Below are positions 9,001 through 18,271 of a DNA stretch of 64,000 nucleotides, in pieces. The stretch is from Lactobacillus hominis DSM 23910 = CRBIP 24.179 (GTDB lineage: Bacteria; Bacillota; Bacilli; Lactobacillales; Lactobacillaceae): positions 1-64,000 of the forward strand of contig NZ_CAKE01000002.1 in NCBI RefSeq assembly GCF_000296835.1, in the 5' to 3' direction. The position numbers and the translations under genes are program-made. The notes below the pieces were generated by a model, which was given only the letters and a program-made list of their open reading frames with translations, ran no database searches and was not told the DNA's origin. Numbering within the stretch: the first letter of the stretch is position 1; every line of letters begins with the position of its first letter.

Positions 9001-11739
9001 GTGAAGAATTTAAAAAACAAAATCTACGATTTTTTAACCTCAGGATCAAAGGTCAGCGATTTAGCTGAAAAGTCTGATGAAAGTCCATTTACCTTTTATT
9101 GTGGAGTTATTTATTTAACCCTTCATCGCATCTTTCATTACGCTATTGTAATTGCGGCCTTTGTCTTATTTTTATTAGTTGGTTTTGGTGGAGGCTACGC
9201 CTTAGGAATTGTACGTCAGCAATCTGTGCCAACTGTCAGTGAATTAAATCAGCAAATCAACCATTCACAAAACTCTGCCACTTTATATTACGCAAATAAT
9301 GTAAAGCTAACCAAAGTTAATTCTGATGTCAAAATAGACAAAGCTAGCGACAGTGAAATAACTCCTTTAGTCAAAAAAGCTGTTACCGCTACTGAAGATG
9401 AAAATTTTTACACCCACCATGGTGTTTTGCCTAAATCATTAGTGCGGGCGGTTATTTCTGAATTAACAGGAATTGGTGTTCAAACTGGAGGATCAACTTT
9501 AACTCAGCAATTAGTTAAAATGCAATTTTTAACTAGCCAGACTACCTGGAGAAGAAAAGTTACCGAAATGTTTTATGCTCATAAAATAGAACAAAACTTC
9601 TCTAAAGAAGATATTTTACGAGCTTACCTCAATGCCGCACCTTATGGTAAAAACAATAGCGGTGAAAATATTAACGGTATAAAAACGGCTGCACAGGGTA
9701 TTTTTGGTAAAAGCATCTCACAACTTAATTTAGCTCAAGTAGCCTTTATTGCAGGACTTCCGCAGTCTCCTTCCATTTATACGCCATATAATTCTAAAGG
9801 AGAAGTTAAAAAAGACATTTCTTTAGGGATGAGACGTAAAGATATTGTTTTATTTAGAATGTACCGCAATGGCGACATCACCAAAAAACAATACAATGAT
9901 GCTAAAAAATATGATCTAAAGGCTGATTTTCTTGAACCTAAGAAAGTTACTCCGCCTAAAAAGCAAAATTCTTATCTTTACAACTTACTTATGAATAAGG
10001 GCTCTGAGTTAATTGCCACCAAATTAATTGAGCAAGATGGTTTAGATGTTAAAGAGATTAAGAAAGATACCAACCGGTACAACCAATATCTTTCAAATGC
10101 GAGCGATTTATTGCATCAAAAAGGTTACAAAATTCACTCAACTATCAGAAAACCTTTATATACAAGAATGCAGCGCGTTGTTAAGCAAGCTACTTTAGGT
10201 CAAGATAAGACAAGTCGCGATTTTGACCAAGCAACCAACCGCTGGGTTAATACTACTGAGCACGTTGAAAATGGTAGTGTAGTGATTGATAACACTACTG
10301 GTAAAATTCTTGCCTTTTCTGGTGGTGTTGACTTTAAGAATTCTCAAGTTAACCACGCCTTTGATACTTACCGTTCGCCAGGTTCTTCAATTAAGCCATA
10401 TTTAGTTTACGGCCCGGCAATTGAACATGGAATTATTTCAAGCAAAACTGCCCTAGCGGACTTTCCAAAGAACTTTGGCAACTACATCCCTACTGACTAT
10501 AACTCCACTATTGAAAATAGATTCTTCCCAGCTCAAGAAGCTTTAGCTAAGTCTTATAACTTACCTGCTGTTAACTTATACAGCAAGTTGCTTCATAGTA
10601 ACATCAATCTTAGATCAGACATGAAGAAGTTAGGTCTTGATTTAAGTAAGAGCGAATATAAAAACCTTGGTTTAGCCTTAGGTGGTACTGATTACGGATT
10701 TTCTGTAGCAGATAATGCTAGTGCCTTTTCTAACTTTTACAATGATGGAAAACGTCAAGATCCTTACTATATTGATGAAATAACAGCTCCAACTGGTCAA
10801 ATAGTTTATAAGCATAAGCAAAGAAGCTACAAGGTCTTTTCTGAAGGTACTTCCTACATTATGCAAAAGATGCTTCATCAAGTCGTAAAAAATGGTACCG
10901 CATCAAGTTTAAACGGCACTTTGCAATTTGATGATTCCACTTTGATTGGTAAAACTGGAACCAGTAACGATTATCGTGATATTTGGTTCAATGGTTCTAC
11001 TCCTGGTATTACAATTTCAAGTTGGATGGGTTATGACAATTTCTATGGTCACTCTTATAACCTTGAATCTAATGCCAGTGAAACTAATCTGGCTCTGTGG
11101 TCGCAGATTGCTAATGCACTTTACGATGAAGATCCATCAATGTTTAAGCTAGAAAATACAATTGAACGCCCTGCTTCAGTACATAAATTCAAGGTATTAT
11201 CTAAGACGGGTACACTCCCTGGAACAGTTAATTTCGACGGCGAAGATATTGATCTTACTGGTAAAGAAACTACTGCTTTAAGTTTGCGTCCTGCTCCAAG
11301 AGCATCAGCTGAATTTGGAATCGGCGCAACGCATAGCGATTACCAATTATTCTATGATCATGAAAATGGCGAAAGCAATGATTATGGCCATACCTTAATT
11401 TACAGCGGTAAGACCATTTCAAAAAAACATAAACTAAGCGACTTGTTTAGTGCAGCCGACGGTACATCAACTAATAACGAAGAATATTATGGCCGCAGAA
11501 CTAACGTAAATTCACGTGAGTCATCTAACACTGAACGGCAAGTTAGAGCAAATGATCAACAGGCTCGTTCAGGTCAAGGTGGCAATAATAATGCTGCCAA
11601 TAACGGTAACAACAATAACCAAACTGCTAATAATGCTAATGGATCAAACAGCAATGCAAATCCTACAAATACAAATGAAGCAAATTCTAATATTGATAGT
11701 GGCAATCCTAACGAAAATAATGCTCAACCAAATCAATAG
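9001..11739 (+). CDS. Class A penicillin-binding protein (PBP1A type), bifunctional peptidoglycan synthase
   Basis: This 912-aa protein has a short cytoplasmic region, one membrane anchor (residues ~46-72), a glycosyltransferase domain with ATEDENFYTHHGV (near 128) and GGSTLTQQLVKM (near 162), and a transpeptidase domain with SxxK (SPGSSIKPY, near 460) and KTGTS (near 657). It polymerises lipid II and cross-links the glycan outside the membrane. The last ~80 residues are a low-complexity Asn/Ser/Gln-rich tail. GTG start with an AAAGGGAT ribosome site. Confidence 0.93.
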   Translation: MKNLKNKIYDFLTSGSKVSDLAEKSDESPFTFYCGVIYLTLHRIFHYAIVIAAFVLFLLVGFGGGYALGIVRQQSVPTVSELNQQINHSQNSATLYYANNVKLTKVNSDVKIDKASDSEITPLVKKAVTATEDENFYTHHGVLPKSLVRAVISELTGIGVQTGGSTLTQQLVKMQFLTSQTTWRRKVTEMFYAHKIEQNFSKEDILRAYLNAAPYGKNNSGENINGIKTAAQGIFGKSISQLNLAQVAFIAGLPQSPSIYTPYNSKGEVKKDISLGMRRKDIVLFRMYRNGDITKKQYNDAKKYDLKADFLEPKKVTPPKKQNSYLYNLLMNKGSELIATKLIEQDGLDVKEIKKDTNRYNQYLSNASDLLHQKGYKIHSTIRKPLYTRMQRVVKQATLGQDKTSRDFDQATNRWVNTTEHVENGSVVIDNTTGKILAFSGGVDFKNSQVNHAFDTYRSPGSSIKPYLVYGPAIEHGIISSKTALADFPKNFGNYIPTDYNSTIENRFFPAQEALAKSYNLPAVNLYSKLLHSNINLRSDMKKLGLDLSKSEYKNLGLALGGTDYGFSVADNASAFSNFYNDGKRQDPYYIDEITAPTGQIVYKHKQRSYKVFSEGTSYIMQKMLHQVVKNGTASSLNGTLQFDDSTLIGKTGTSNDYRDIWFNGSTPGITISSWMGYDNFYGHSYNLESNASETNLALWSQIANALYDEDPSMFKLENTIERPASVHKFKVLSKTGTLPGTVNFDGEDIDLTGKETTALSLRPAPRASAEFGIGATHSDYQLFYDHENGESNDYGHTLIYSGKTISKKHKLSDLFSAADGTSTNNEEYYGRRTNVNSRESSNTERQVRANDQQARSGQGGNNNAANNGNNNNQTANNANGSNSNANPTNTNEANSNIDSGNPNENNAQPNQ

Positions 11740-11742
11740 CAA

Positions 11743-11780
11743 CAAAAAAGAGAAAGAATTTCAATTCTTTCTCTTTTTTG
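11743..11780. terminator. Bidirectional terminator between PBP gene and ccpA
   Basis: Perfect arms CAAAAAAGAGAAAGAATT (11743-11760) and its complement (11763-11780) give a long hairpin with a T run in either direction. It serves the convergent PBP and ccpA genes. Confidence 0.85.
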
Positions 11781-11802
11781 TACTGTCAATAAATATTAAA
11801 TG

Positions 11803-12801
11803 CTATTTGTTCAAAGTAGTGTTAGCTTCAATTACTTCTAATGGCAAAGTAATATGAAGATCATCTACTTCTTCATTGTTCATCATCTTAGTTAACATTC
11901 TCATAGCTACGGCACCAATATCGTAAAGTGGTTGACGAATAGTAGTCATTTTGGGTCTAACAATTTCAGCAACCATAGTGGAAGCAGCAGAAATAAGTTC
12001 CAACTCTTCAGGAATTTTAACGCCTGCATCTTGTGCAGCATTTAAAATTCCTGCAGCAGTCATATCACGTGTAGCAATTGCACCATCGATTTTATCTTCA
12101 TGCATCTGTTCAAAGACTTTATAGCCATCTTCATAAGACTTAACTTGAGGATAAATGTGCGAATTTAAATTATGTTCTGCGATGAATTCTTTATAAGCTT
12201 TTACACGGTGCGCATCATTGACATATGCTCTTTCATCATTAAGCACTAAAGCCAAATTGCGTTTACCATCTTGATATAAAATGTTTAAAGCAGTACGTTC
12301 AGCTTCTTCATAATCGATAGCTACACTACCAAAATCAGGATTTGAATCCATAGTTCCAGCTAAAACTACTGGTGTATTAGTTCTAATCAAAGCATTACGA
12401 GCTTTTTCAGACATTTGATTAGACATATAAATTACACCATCAACTTGTTTATTCAATAAGTTTTGAATAACTTGATCGTCTTCGAGTAATTTATTTTCTA
12501 CACTAGATAAAAGAATATTATATTTATACATCGTCGCAATATCATCAATACCTTGCGATAATTCGGCAAAGTGTAAGTTGGTAAAGCCTGGAACTATTAA
12601 GCCTACAGTAGTAGTCTTTTTTGAGGCTAGTCCTTGTGCTACAGCATTTGGTTGATAGTGCAAACGATCGATAACAGCTAAAACACGGTCTCGCGTTTCT
12701 TTTCGTACATTATTATTTCCATTCACTACTCTAGAAACAGTAGCCATAGAAACTTTAGCTTCCCGTGCTACATCATAAATTGTTACTTCTTGTTTTTGCA
12801 T
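11803..12801 (-). CDS. ccpA: Catabolite control protein A
   Basis: A LacI-family regulator, 332 aa from the ATG at 12801. A GTG three codons upstream is also open, but the GGAG site sits 1 nt from it and 10 nt from the ATG. The N-terminal helix-turn-helix (VTIYDVAREAKVSMATVSRVVNG) and hinge (NAVAQGLASKKT) are intact and are followed by the periplasmic-binding-like core. With HPr-Ser-P, CcpA represses or activates carbon-use genes at cre sites. It is divergent from pepQ, as in other lactobacilli, and the shared cre between them suggests autoregulation. Confidence 0.92.
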   Translation of the reverse strand: MQKQEVTIYDVAREAKVSMATVSRVVNGNNNVRKETRDRVLAVIDRLHYQPNAVAQGLASKKTTTVGLIVPGFTNLHFAELSQGIDDIATMYKYNILLSSVENKLLEDDQVIQNLLNKQVDGVIYMSNQMSEKARNALIRTNTPVVLAGTMDSNPDFGSVAIDYEEAERTALNILYQDGKRNLALVLNDERAYVNDAHRVKAYKEFIAEHNLNSHIYPQVKSYEDGYKVFEQMHEDKIDGAIATRDMTAAGILNAAQDAGVKIPEELELISAASTMVAEIVRPKMTTIRQPLYDIGAVAMRMLTKMMNNEEVDDLHITLPLEVIEANTTLNK

Positions 12802-12853
12802 TGATCTCACGCTCCAATTCTTTCTTATCTAACTTATCAAGAAAAACCCGTCA

Positions 12854-12869
12854 TTGCAAGCGTTTACCC
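12854..12869 (+). promoter_or_regulatory. cre site between ccpA and pepQ
   Basis: TTGCAAGCGTTTACCC matches the cre consensus WTGNNARCGNWWWCAW at all but one defined position (C in place of the final A). It lies about 32 bp upstream of a TATACT -10 for pepQ (12901-12906) and in the ccpA leader, so CcpA could regulate both genes. Confidence 0.75.
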
Positions 12870-12945
12870 ATAATTTACGCTTATTAAGCTAAAATTATGA
12901 TATACTCACGATACAAAGTTAAATATTTTAAAGGAGTTTAAAAAT

Positions 12946-14052
12946 ATGAATTTAGACAAATTACAACAATGGCTAATTGATACTAATAACGATGTTGCAT
13001 ACGTTTCGGATCCAATTAGCATTAATTATTTTACCGGATATAACATGGATCCGCATGAAAGAATTTTTGCATTATTAGCATTTAAAGATGCGCCTGCTTT
13101 TGTTTTTGCGCCTGCCTTAAATGTGGAAGAAGCTAAAAATTCTGCTTGGAATGGCGAAGTTTACGGCTATTTAGACCACGAAAATCCTTGGCAAATGATC
13201 GCAGACTTAGTTAAAAAACGAGTTGACAATCCATTAAATATTGTCGTAGAAAAGAGTCATTTAAGCGTTGATAGATTAGAAAAATTAAAAATTGCTTTTC
13301 CTAACTCTATTTTTACTAACGATCTTTCTCCTTTTATTGCTGAATCTCGTTTAATTAAGACTGAAGACGAAATTGCCCAATTAAAGGCTGCAGGCCAAGA
13401 AGCTGACTTTGCATTTACTGTTGGTTTTGATGCTTTAAGAAATGGCGTGACTGAAAGATATGTTGCAGGTCAAATTGACTACCAATTAAAGCTTAAAAAA
13501 GGTGTAATGCACACTAGTTTTGAAACTATTGTTCAAGCTGGTAAAAATGCCGCTAATCCACACTTAGGTCCAACAATGAATAAGGTTGAACCTAATGAGT
13601 TAGTTTTATTTGATCTAGGAACTATGCACAACGGTTATGCTTCAGATTCAAGTAGAACTGTAGCATATGGTGAACCAAGTGCTAAAGAAAAAGAAATCTA
13701 TGAAGTTGACCGCGAAGCTCAACAAGCTGCAATCGATGCAGCAAAACCAGGCATTACTGCTAGCGAATTAGATGCAGTTGCTAGAAACGTAATTAAAAAA
13801 GCCGGCTATGGCGAATACTTTATTCACCGTTTAGGACACGGAATTGGTTTAAATGTTCATGAATTTCCCCAAATTATGGAAGGTAATGACGTTGTTCTTC
13901 AAGAAGGTATGTGTTTTTCTATCGAACCCGGTATCTACATCCCTGGCTTAGGTGGCGTAAGAATTGAAGACTGTGGCGTGGTAACTGACCATGGCTTTGA
14001 AACTTTCACTCATACTGGTAAAGAATTAAAATACATCCCAGTTAGAGATTAA
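12946..14052 (+). CDS. pepQ: Xaa-Pro dipeptidase PepQ
   Basis: This 368-aa M24 (pita-bread) metallopeptidase has an N-terminal creatinase-like domain (to ~residue 125) and a catalytic domain carrying the two-metal ligand set: [17 protein letters not shown] (Asp pair), [13 protein letters not shown] (His), SIEPGIY (Glu) and RIEDCGVV (Glu). It cleaves X-Pro dipeptides, completing proline-peptide breakdown in the cytoplasm. Good AAAGGAG site. Regulation by CcpA through the upstream cre is likely. Ends in a clear terminator. Confidence 0.94.
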   Translation: MNLDKLQQWLIDTNNDVAYVSDPISINYFTGYNMDPHERIFALLAFKDAPAFVFAPALNVEEAKNSAWNGEVYGYLDHENPWQMIADLVKKRVDNPLNIVVEKSHLSVDRLEKLKIAFPNSIFTNDLSPFIAESRLIKTEDEIAQLKAAGQEADFAFTVGFDALRNGVTERYVAGQIDYQLKLKKGVMHTSFETIVQAGKNAANPHLGPTMNKVEPNELVLFDLGTMHNGYASDSSRTVAYGEPSAKEKEIYEVDREAQQAAIDAAKPGITASELDAVARNVIKKAGYGEYFIHRLGHGIGLNVHEFPQIMEGNDVVLQEGMCFSIEPGIYIPGLGGVRIEDCGVVTDHGFETFTHTGKELKYIPVRD

Positions 14053-14084
14053 AAATAAGCAGGCATAAAGCCTGCTTATTTTTT
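14051..14084 (+). terminator. Rho-independent terminator after pepQ
   Basis: AAATAAGCAGGC-ataaa-GCCTGCTTATTTTTT; perfect stem beginning inside the stop codon. Confidence 0.88.
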
Positions 14085-14101
14085 ACTATTAATTTTTATA
14101 T

Positions 14102-14440
14102 TTAGTTAGATGCGTTTTCTGCATTATTTAAATCAGAAACTGCATCTTTATCAGTCTTGTCATCTTCACCCAAATCTTTAGAGGTATCGTCGATTACAAT
14201 ATCATCAAAATCTTTTAATTCTGAATCATCTTCGACGCTCTTAGGAAATGACTTCAATTGAGTTTTGATAGTTTCAGTACCCTTGTCATACTTTTCCTTT
14301 AAATCTTGAAGTTTGTCATTTTCAGCAATTTTTTTCTTTAATTCATCTTGAGCATCATCAGGCAAAAGCATTGAAGCTGCAACTAAGCCAGCTCCTAAAC
14401 CAATAACGCTACCTAAAATAAAACTACCTACTTTACTCAT
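14102..14440 (-). CDS. YtxH domain-containing small membrane protein
   Basis: This 112-aa protein has an N-terminal glycine-rich hydrophobic segment (FILGSVIGLGAGLVAASMLL, residues 7-26) followed by a charged, mostly helical and strongly acidic region. This is the YtxH layout. The family is general-stress associated and of unknown mechanism. It follows the DUF948 gene by 27 nt with a good AAAGGAG site, so the two form an envelope-associated pair. Confidence 0.75.
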   Translation of the reverse strand: MSKVGSFILGSVIGLGAGLVAASMLLPDDAQDELKKKIAENDKLQDLKEKYDKGTETIKTQLKSFPKSVEDDSELKDFDDIVIDDTSKDLGEDDKTDKDAVSDLNNAENASN

Positions 14441-14467
14441 AATTAAACACTCCTTTTTTAAAACAAA

Positions 14468-14899
14468 TTAATCTTGACCTCTGCGACGTCTGCGACGGGC
14501 AAACATGCGACTAGCTAGAGATGAAAAGATGCCAATACTTGCACTGCCAATGCCAAAATTAGAAAACTTACGGATCATTTTTTTAGAAGAATCGTTAATA
14601 TCAGAAACGCTCTCTCCTAAATCAGCAGCTGCTTTAACGACAGGATCTAATTCGTCCATCTTCTTGTTGACATCAGATAATAAAACATTGCTCTTGTCCA
14701 TTAAATCTTCTGTTTGCTTCATTAAAACATTTGCTTGTGCATTTAAATCATCAATTGTTTGGTTGACACTATCTAAAGTAGAATCCACTTTTTTCATAGT
14801 TTTTGCAGCTTTAACAAGTAAAGGCAATGTGAACAAAACTAAGATTAAAAATGCAATTGCCGCAATTAAGCCGGCTAATGCGCCAAAAGAAATTGTCAT
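14468..14899 (-). CDS. DUF948 domain-containing membrane-anchored protein
   Basis: This 143-aa protein has one N-terminal membrane segment (residues ~5-30), then a coiled-coil stretch (VDSTLDSVNQTIDDLNAQANVL) of the type seen in DUF948 proteins, and a C-terminal arginine-rich end (ARRRRRR). The family often pairs with YtxH genes, as here. Function unknown; the shape resembles chemotaxis-receptor-like signalling helices but without signature motifs. Confidence 0.75.
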   Translation of the reverse strand: MTISFGALAGLIAAIAFLILVLFTLPLLVKAAKTMKKVDSTLDSVNQTIDDLNAQANVLMKQTEDLMDKSNVLLSDVNKKMDELDPVVKAAADLGESVSDINDSSKKMIRKFSNFGIGSASIGIFSSLASRMFARRRRRRGQD

Positions 14900-15022
14900 T
14901 TTCTTTCCTCCATAAAGTTACTTTACTACTCAATAAAAAGTCTAGCATTAATTGCTGTAGCAAGCAATGAATACTCCTCGAGATTTTGATATACTACAAT
15001 CATAATACTAAAGGAGTTTTAT

Positions 15023-15865
15023 ATGAATATTTCTTCACTTTTATCTAAAAGTATCAATAAAAGTTCGACAACGCCGCTTATTGACTGGGGCGACGTTGCC
15101 CATAATCTACTTGGAAAAACCATCCACCTAATCATTACTACATTAATCTTTTTTATAATCTGGCGGATTGGCAAAAGATTAATCAATAAGTACGTAATTA
15201 ATAATAAACTTTTACAAACCAAAGCTTCTGGAAGAACTCGAACGCTTTCAGAATTATCAATCAATATTTTCCAATACACGCTTTTATTTTTCTATTTATA
15301 TGGCGCACTCAGCATTTTAGGGCTTCCTGTTGGCACTTTGCTAGCAAGTGCTGGAATTGTCTCTCTAGCTCTTGGAATGGGCGCTCAGGGCTTTGTAAGC
15401 GACGTTGTCAATGGCATCAATCTTTTAAGCGAAGCACAATTCGATGTTGGTGATACTGTTAAAATCGGCAATTACACTGGTACTGTCGTACAGCTTGGCT
15501 TACGCACAACAAGATTAAAGAGTAATGATGGTACAATAACCTACATCCCTAATCATAATATTAGCGTTGTAGAAAACATAACACGTGGTGGCGTTGGATT
15601 AGACATTGTTTTGCAAATTAATTCAACCAGCGATCTAAAAGTAGTTAAACAATCTATCGAAAGTGCAAATCATATTCTTAAACCTAAATTCATGACTCAA
15701 ATTAAAAAAGGCCCTACTATAATTGGCGTAACTACTCAAAATGGTAGTACTTTAACTTATGAAGTTCATTTTCAAGTTATGCCTGGTAGCGAGGCTAACG
15801 TGCGCAATGCTTATTTTAGCCACTATATTGAAGCTTTAAAAAATAATAATATCAAATTTAGCTAA
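15023..15865 (+). CDS. Small-conductance mechanosensitive channel (MscS family)
   Basis: This 280-aa protein has two or three membrane helices (about residues 30-55, 75-95, 97-120), the glycine/alanine-rich pore helix LLASAGIVSLALGMGAQG, and a cytoplasmic MscS beta domain with the FDVGDTVKIGNYTGTVVQLGLRTT motif. It acts as an osmotic safety valve. AAAGGAG precedes the ATG by 7 nt. Single gene with its own terminator. Confidence 0.9.
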   Translation: MNISSLLSKSINKSSTTPLIDWGDVAHNLLGKTIHLIITTLIFFIIWRIGKRLINKYVINNKLLQTKASGRTRTLSELSINIFQYTLLFFYLYGALSILGLPVGTLLASAGIVSLALGMGAQGFVSDVVNGINLLSEAQFDVGDTVKIGNYTGTVVQLGLRTTRLKSNDGTITYIPNHNISVVENITRGGVGLDIVLQINSTSDLKVVKQSIESANHILKPKFMTQIKKGPTIIGVTTQNGSTLTYEVHFQVMPGSEANVRNAYFSHYIEALKNNNIKFS

Positions 15866-15915
15866 AAAGACGGAAGTTACTTATCACAAACTAAGATAAG
15901 CAATTCCGTCTTTTT
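15864..15915. terminator. Bidirectional terminator (mscS-type gene / rdgB)
   Basis: AAAAAGACGGAA pairs with TTCCGTCTTTTT and an inner CTTATC/GATAAG stem extends it. A and T runs on both sides suit the convergent genes. Confidence 0.85.
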
Positions 15916-15919
15916 ATGA

Positions 15920-16546
15920 TCATTTACTATTTTCCATTTTCTTCCACCAATCAGGCAATTCTTGCAATAATTTTCTTAAAGCCTGTCCCCGGTGAGAAAT
16001 AGCATTCTTTTCATCAGTAGTCATTTCAGCAAATGTTTTTCCTTTTTCAGGAACAAAAAATAATGGATCATAGCCAAAGGTCCCTTTGCCTTGCGGACTA
16101 GTTAAAATTTCACCTTTGATTTCACCTTGAGCAATTAAATCATCTTCAAATTTTCCCGGCCAAGATAAAACCATCGTTGTATGAAAAGTTGCGCTTCGTT
16201 CGTTTTTAGGTACTCCACCTAATTCAGCTAAAAGTTTAGCATTATTTCGTGCATCATTATGATCCTCTCCGCTAAAACGCGCTGAAAACACGCCAGGAGC
16301 TCCATTTAACTTATCTACCGACAAGCCTGAATCATCTGCTAAAGTAGGTAAATTACTAAATTCAGCTAATTTATGCGCCTTTAACTTAGCATTAGCTAAA
16401 AAAGTAGTGCCAGTTTCTACAACCTCAGGTGGATTATCCAGATCTTGATTAGTAATCACATGCAAAGGAAAATTGGCTTTAGCTAGTGCTTCTTGTACTT
16501 CCTTAGCCTTATTTTTATTACTAGTTGCAAACAACAAAGTATCCAT
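15920..16546 (-). CDS. rdgB: XTP/dITP diphosphatase (non-canonical purine NTP pyrophosphatase)
   Basis: HAM1/RdgB family, 208 aa from the ATG at 16546. An upstream in-frame ATG overlapping the murI stop is less likely, because the GAAGGAC ribosome site lies between the two. Motifs: LFATSNKNKAKEV at the N-terminus, ADDSGL near residue 70, GTFGYDPLF near 150 and SHRGQAL near 185. It removes ITP, dITP and XTP from the nucleotide pool. The murI-rdgB pairing is common in Firmicutes. Confidence 0.92.
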   Translation of the reverse strand: MDTLLFATSNKNKAKEVQEALAKANFPLHVITNQDLDNPPEVVETGTTFLANAKLKAHKLAEFSNLPTLADDSGLSVDKLNGAPGVFSARFSGEDHNDARNNAKLLAELGGVPKNERSATFHTTMVLSWPGKFEDDLIAQGEIKGEILTSPQGKGTFGYDPLFFVPEKGKTFAEMTTDEKNAISHRGQALRKLLQELPDWWKKMENSK

Positions 16547-16563
16547 AATTTTGTCCTTCTTCA

Positions 16564-17352
16564 TTAATCTTGTACATGCTCAGCGACAAGGGATGGGTCA
16601 TTCATCCATTGTCGAGCAATTTCAGTAAACTTTCTTGCATTACCTGTAGTATAGTATTCATGCTTAGCTGGTCCCTTTGCAAGCATTTGATCTCGCTTTA
16701 AGACATTATAAGTATACTGTGCAACTTGATCGGCTGGATCCAAGATAAACTTATTTGACGAAATGCAAGCCTGAATTTCATTTAAGAGTAAAGGATAATG
16801 GGTACAGCCCAAAATTAGAGTATCAAAATCAGCTTCTTTTAATGGCGCCAAACTTTGGCTAACCACCTTTAACTTTGTATCTTCATCAGGGTCTTCTTCT
16901 GCTAGTGGCGCTAAAAGCGGCTGCGCAAATTCTTGCACCTCAATATCTCCATTTCTAAAATGAATTTCATCGCGGTAAGCATGACTCAAAGTTGTTGCAG
17001 TTGTTCCAATTACAGCTACTTTATTATTTTTAGTTTGCTTAGAAGCAGCTAAAGCTCCGGACTGAATGACACCGATAATTTGTTGCGAGACTTCTTTTTG
17101 AATAGTAGGCATCGCAGCAGCCGTTGCAGTATTGCAGCCAAAGATAATTGTTTTAACATTCTTTTTTAGTAAAAATTTTACGCTGGCGCGTGTTAATTCA
17201 ATAATTTCTTCTTTTGAGCGATCACCATAAGGCATATTAGCTTGATCACCGATAAACACCGTGGACTCTTCAGGTAATTTAGCAATAACTTTTTTTAAAA
17301 CTGTTAATCCTCCTAAACCTGAGTCTAATACCCCAATTGGACGGTTATCCAT
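16564..17352 (-). CDS. murI: Glutamate racemase
   Basis: 262 aa from the ATG at 17352, which has an AGGAG site; the 40 codons open upstream are AT-rich and antisense to yslB. Motifs: DSGLGGLTV near residue 10 (catalytic Asp), GCNTATA near 74 (first catalytic Cys) and LGCTHYPLL near 185 (second Cys and His). It makes D-glutamate for peptidoglycan. It overlaps no functional part of yslB and is followed directly by rdgB. Confidence 0.94.
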   Translation of the reverse strand: MDNRPIGVLDSGLGGLTVLKKVIAKLPEESTVFIGDQANMPYGDRSKEEIIELTRASVKFLLKKNVKTIIFGCNTATAAAMPTIQKEVSQQIIGVIQSGALAASKQTKNNKVAVIGTTATTLSHAYRDEIHFRNGDIEVQEFAQPLLAPLAEEDPDEDTKLKVVSQSLAPLKEADFDTLILGCTHYPLLLNEIQACISSNKFILDPADQVAQYTYNVLKRDQMLAKGPAKHEYYTTGNARKFTEIARQWMNDPSLVAEHVQD

Positions 17353-17451
17353 AAAAATTTCTCCTTTAATTATTGATGTTGATAATAAATCCCTTTTCTC
17401 CTGTACCCATTTTAGGTTAAAATACAAAAGAAGACAAAAGGAAATGAAATT

Positions 17452-17850
17452 ATGAAAGACAATCAAGAACATCTTTACTTTTTAAATTCACTTTATCGTG
17501 ATTGTATTTTACCCCAAATTCTTGGGACTGACGACCAAGATATTTTATATTGGGCAGGTAAGCACGTCAGTCGGCAATATGACTTATCAGATATTGATGA
17601 GTTGCCTGAATTTTTTGATATGGCAGAATTCGGTACTTTAAAGATTCTCAAACAAAAAAAGCATTCTGCCTTATTTGAACTTTCAGGACAAACCGTCAGC
17701 GACCGTTTAGATAGCGGTAGCGAAGAATTTTCACTTGAAAGTGGAATTATAGCTGAATGCATTGAAAGACAGACACAGACCCCGACAGAGGCTTCTGCAA
17801 CGATCAATCCGAAGAATCACACAGTACAAATCACTGCTCAATCAGATTAA
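17452..17850 (+). CDS. YslB family protein (DUF2507)
   Basis: This 132-aa protein matches the DUF2507/YslB pattern: an RDCILPQILG start, LYWAGKHVSRQY, and a central FFDMAEFGTL. It is a cytoplasmic protein of unknown function, divergent from murI with only about 100 bp between the start codons. Confidence 0.75.
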   Translation: MKDNQEHLYFLNSLYRDCILPQILGTDDQDILYWAGKHVSRQYDLSDIDELPEFFDMAEFGTLKILKQKKHSALFELSGQTVSDRLDSGSEEFSLESGIIAECIERQTQTPTEASATINPKNHTVQITAQSD

Positions 17851-17857
17851 ATCTATC

Positions 17858-17886
17858 AAAAAAGACCTCAAGTTGAGGCCTTTTTT
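17858..17886. terminator. Bidirectional terminator (yslB / trxA)
   Basis: AAAAGACCTCAA-g-TTGAGGCCTTTTTT hairpin (one mismatch) between convergent genes. Confidence 0.8.
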
Positions 17887-17888
17887 AT

Positions 17889-18200
17889 TTAGTCGGTGTA
17901 TTGATCTAAAATAGATTCTAATTTTTCTTTAGGTGTAAAACCAGTTAAACGATCGACAATCTTACCATCTTTTTTAATTAAAAGAGTTGGAATTGCCATA
18001 ATACCTAGATTCTTGGCCGTTTCTTGGTTTTGGTCGACATCCATTTTAGTAAATTTAACGTCATCCATTTCTTGTGAAAGTTCATCAATCACAGGTGATT
18101 GCATCTTACATGGACCACACCAGGTTGCCCAAAAATCTGTTAATACAACGCCTTCACTAGTTTCTTCTTCAAAAGTTGCATCTGTAATTTCATCAACCAT
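17889..18200 (-). CDS. trxA: Thioredoxin
   Basis: This 103-aa protein is a full thioredoxin fold with the WCGPC active site (residues ~28-32), an upstream DFWATWCGPC strand, and the cis-proline motif MAIPTL near residue 73. It is a cytoplasmic disulfide reductant. No thioredoxin reductase gene lies adjacent; the TrxR-like flavoprotein at 740 lacks the CxxC needed to serve it. Single gene. Confidence 0.95.
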   Translation of the reverse strand: MVDEITDATFEEETSEGVVLTDFWATWCGPCKMQSPVIDELSQEMDDVKFTKMDVDQNQETAKNLGIMAIPTLLIKKDGKIVDRLTGFTPKEKLESILDQYTD

Positions 18201-18271
18201 AATAATATCCTCCGTTTAAAAGATTACACTATGATTTTATCCATTATACTTACTTTTTGCAAGTATAATGC

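Noticed and set aside
11570-11735. Repetitive AAT/AAC tract as a possible tandem repeat element
   Set aside because: It encodes the low-complexity Asn-rich PBP tail in frame; no regular repeat unit.
11516-11857. 113-codon plus-strand ORF at the end of the PBP gene
   Set aside because: A +2 frame of the Asn-rich PBP tail that runs through the terminator into ccpA; no ribosome site.
14505-14915. 136-codon ORF on the plus strand
   Set aside because: Antisense to the DUF948 gene, whose domain pattern and ribosome site are clear; no ribosome site of its own and no recognisable domain.
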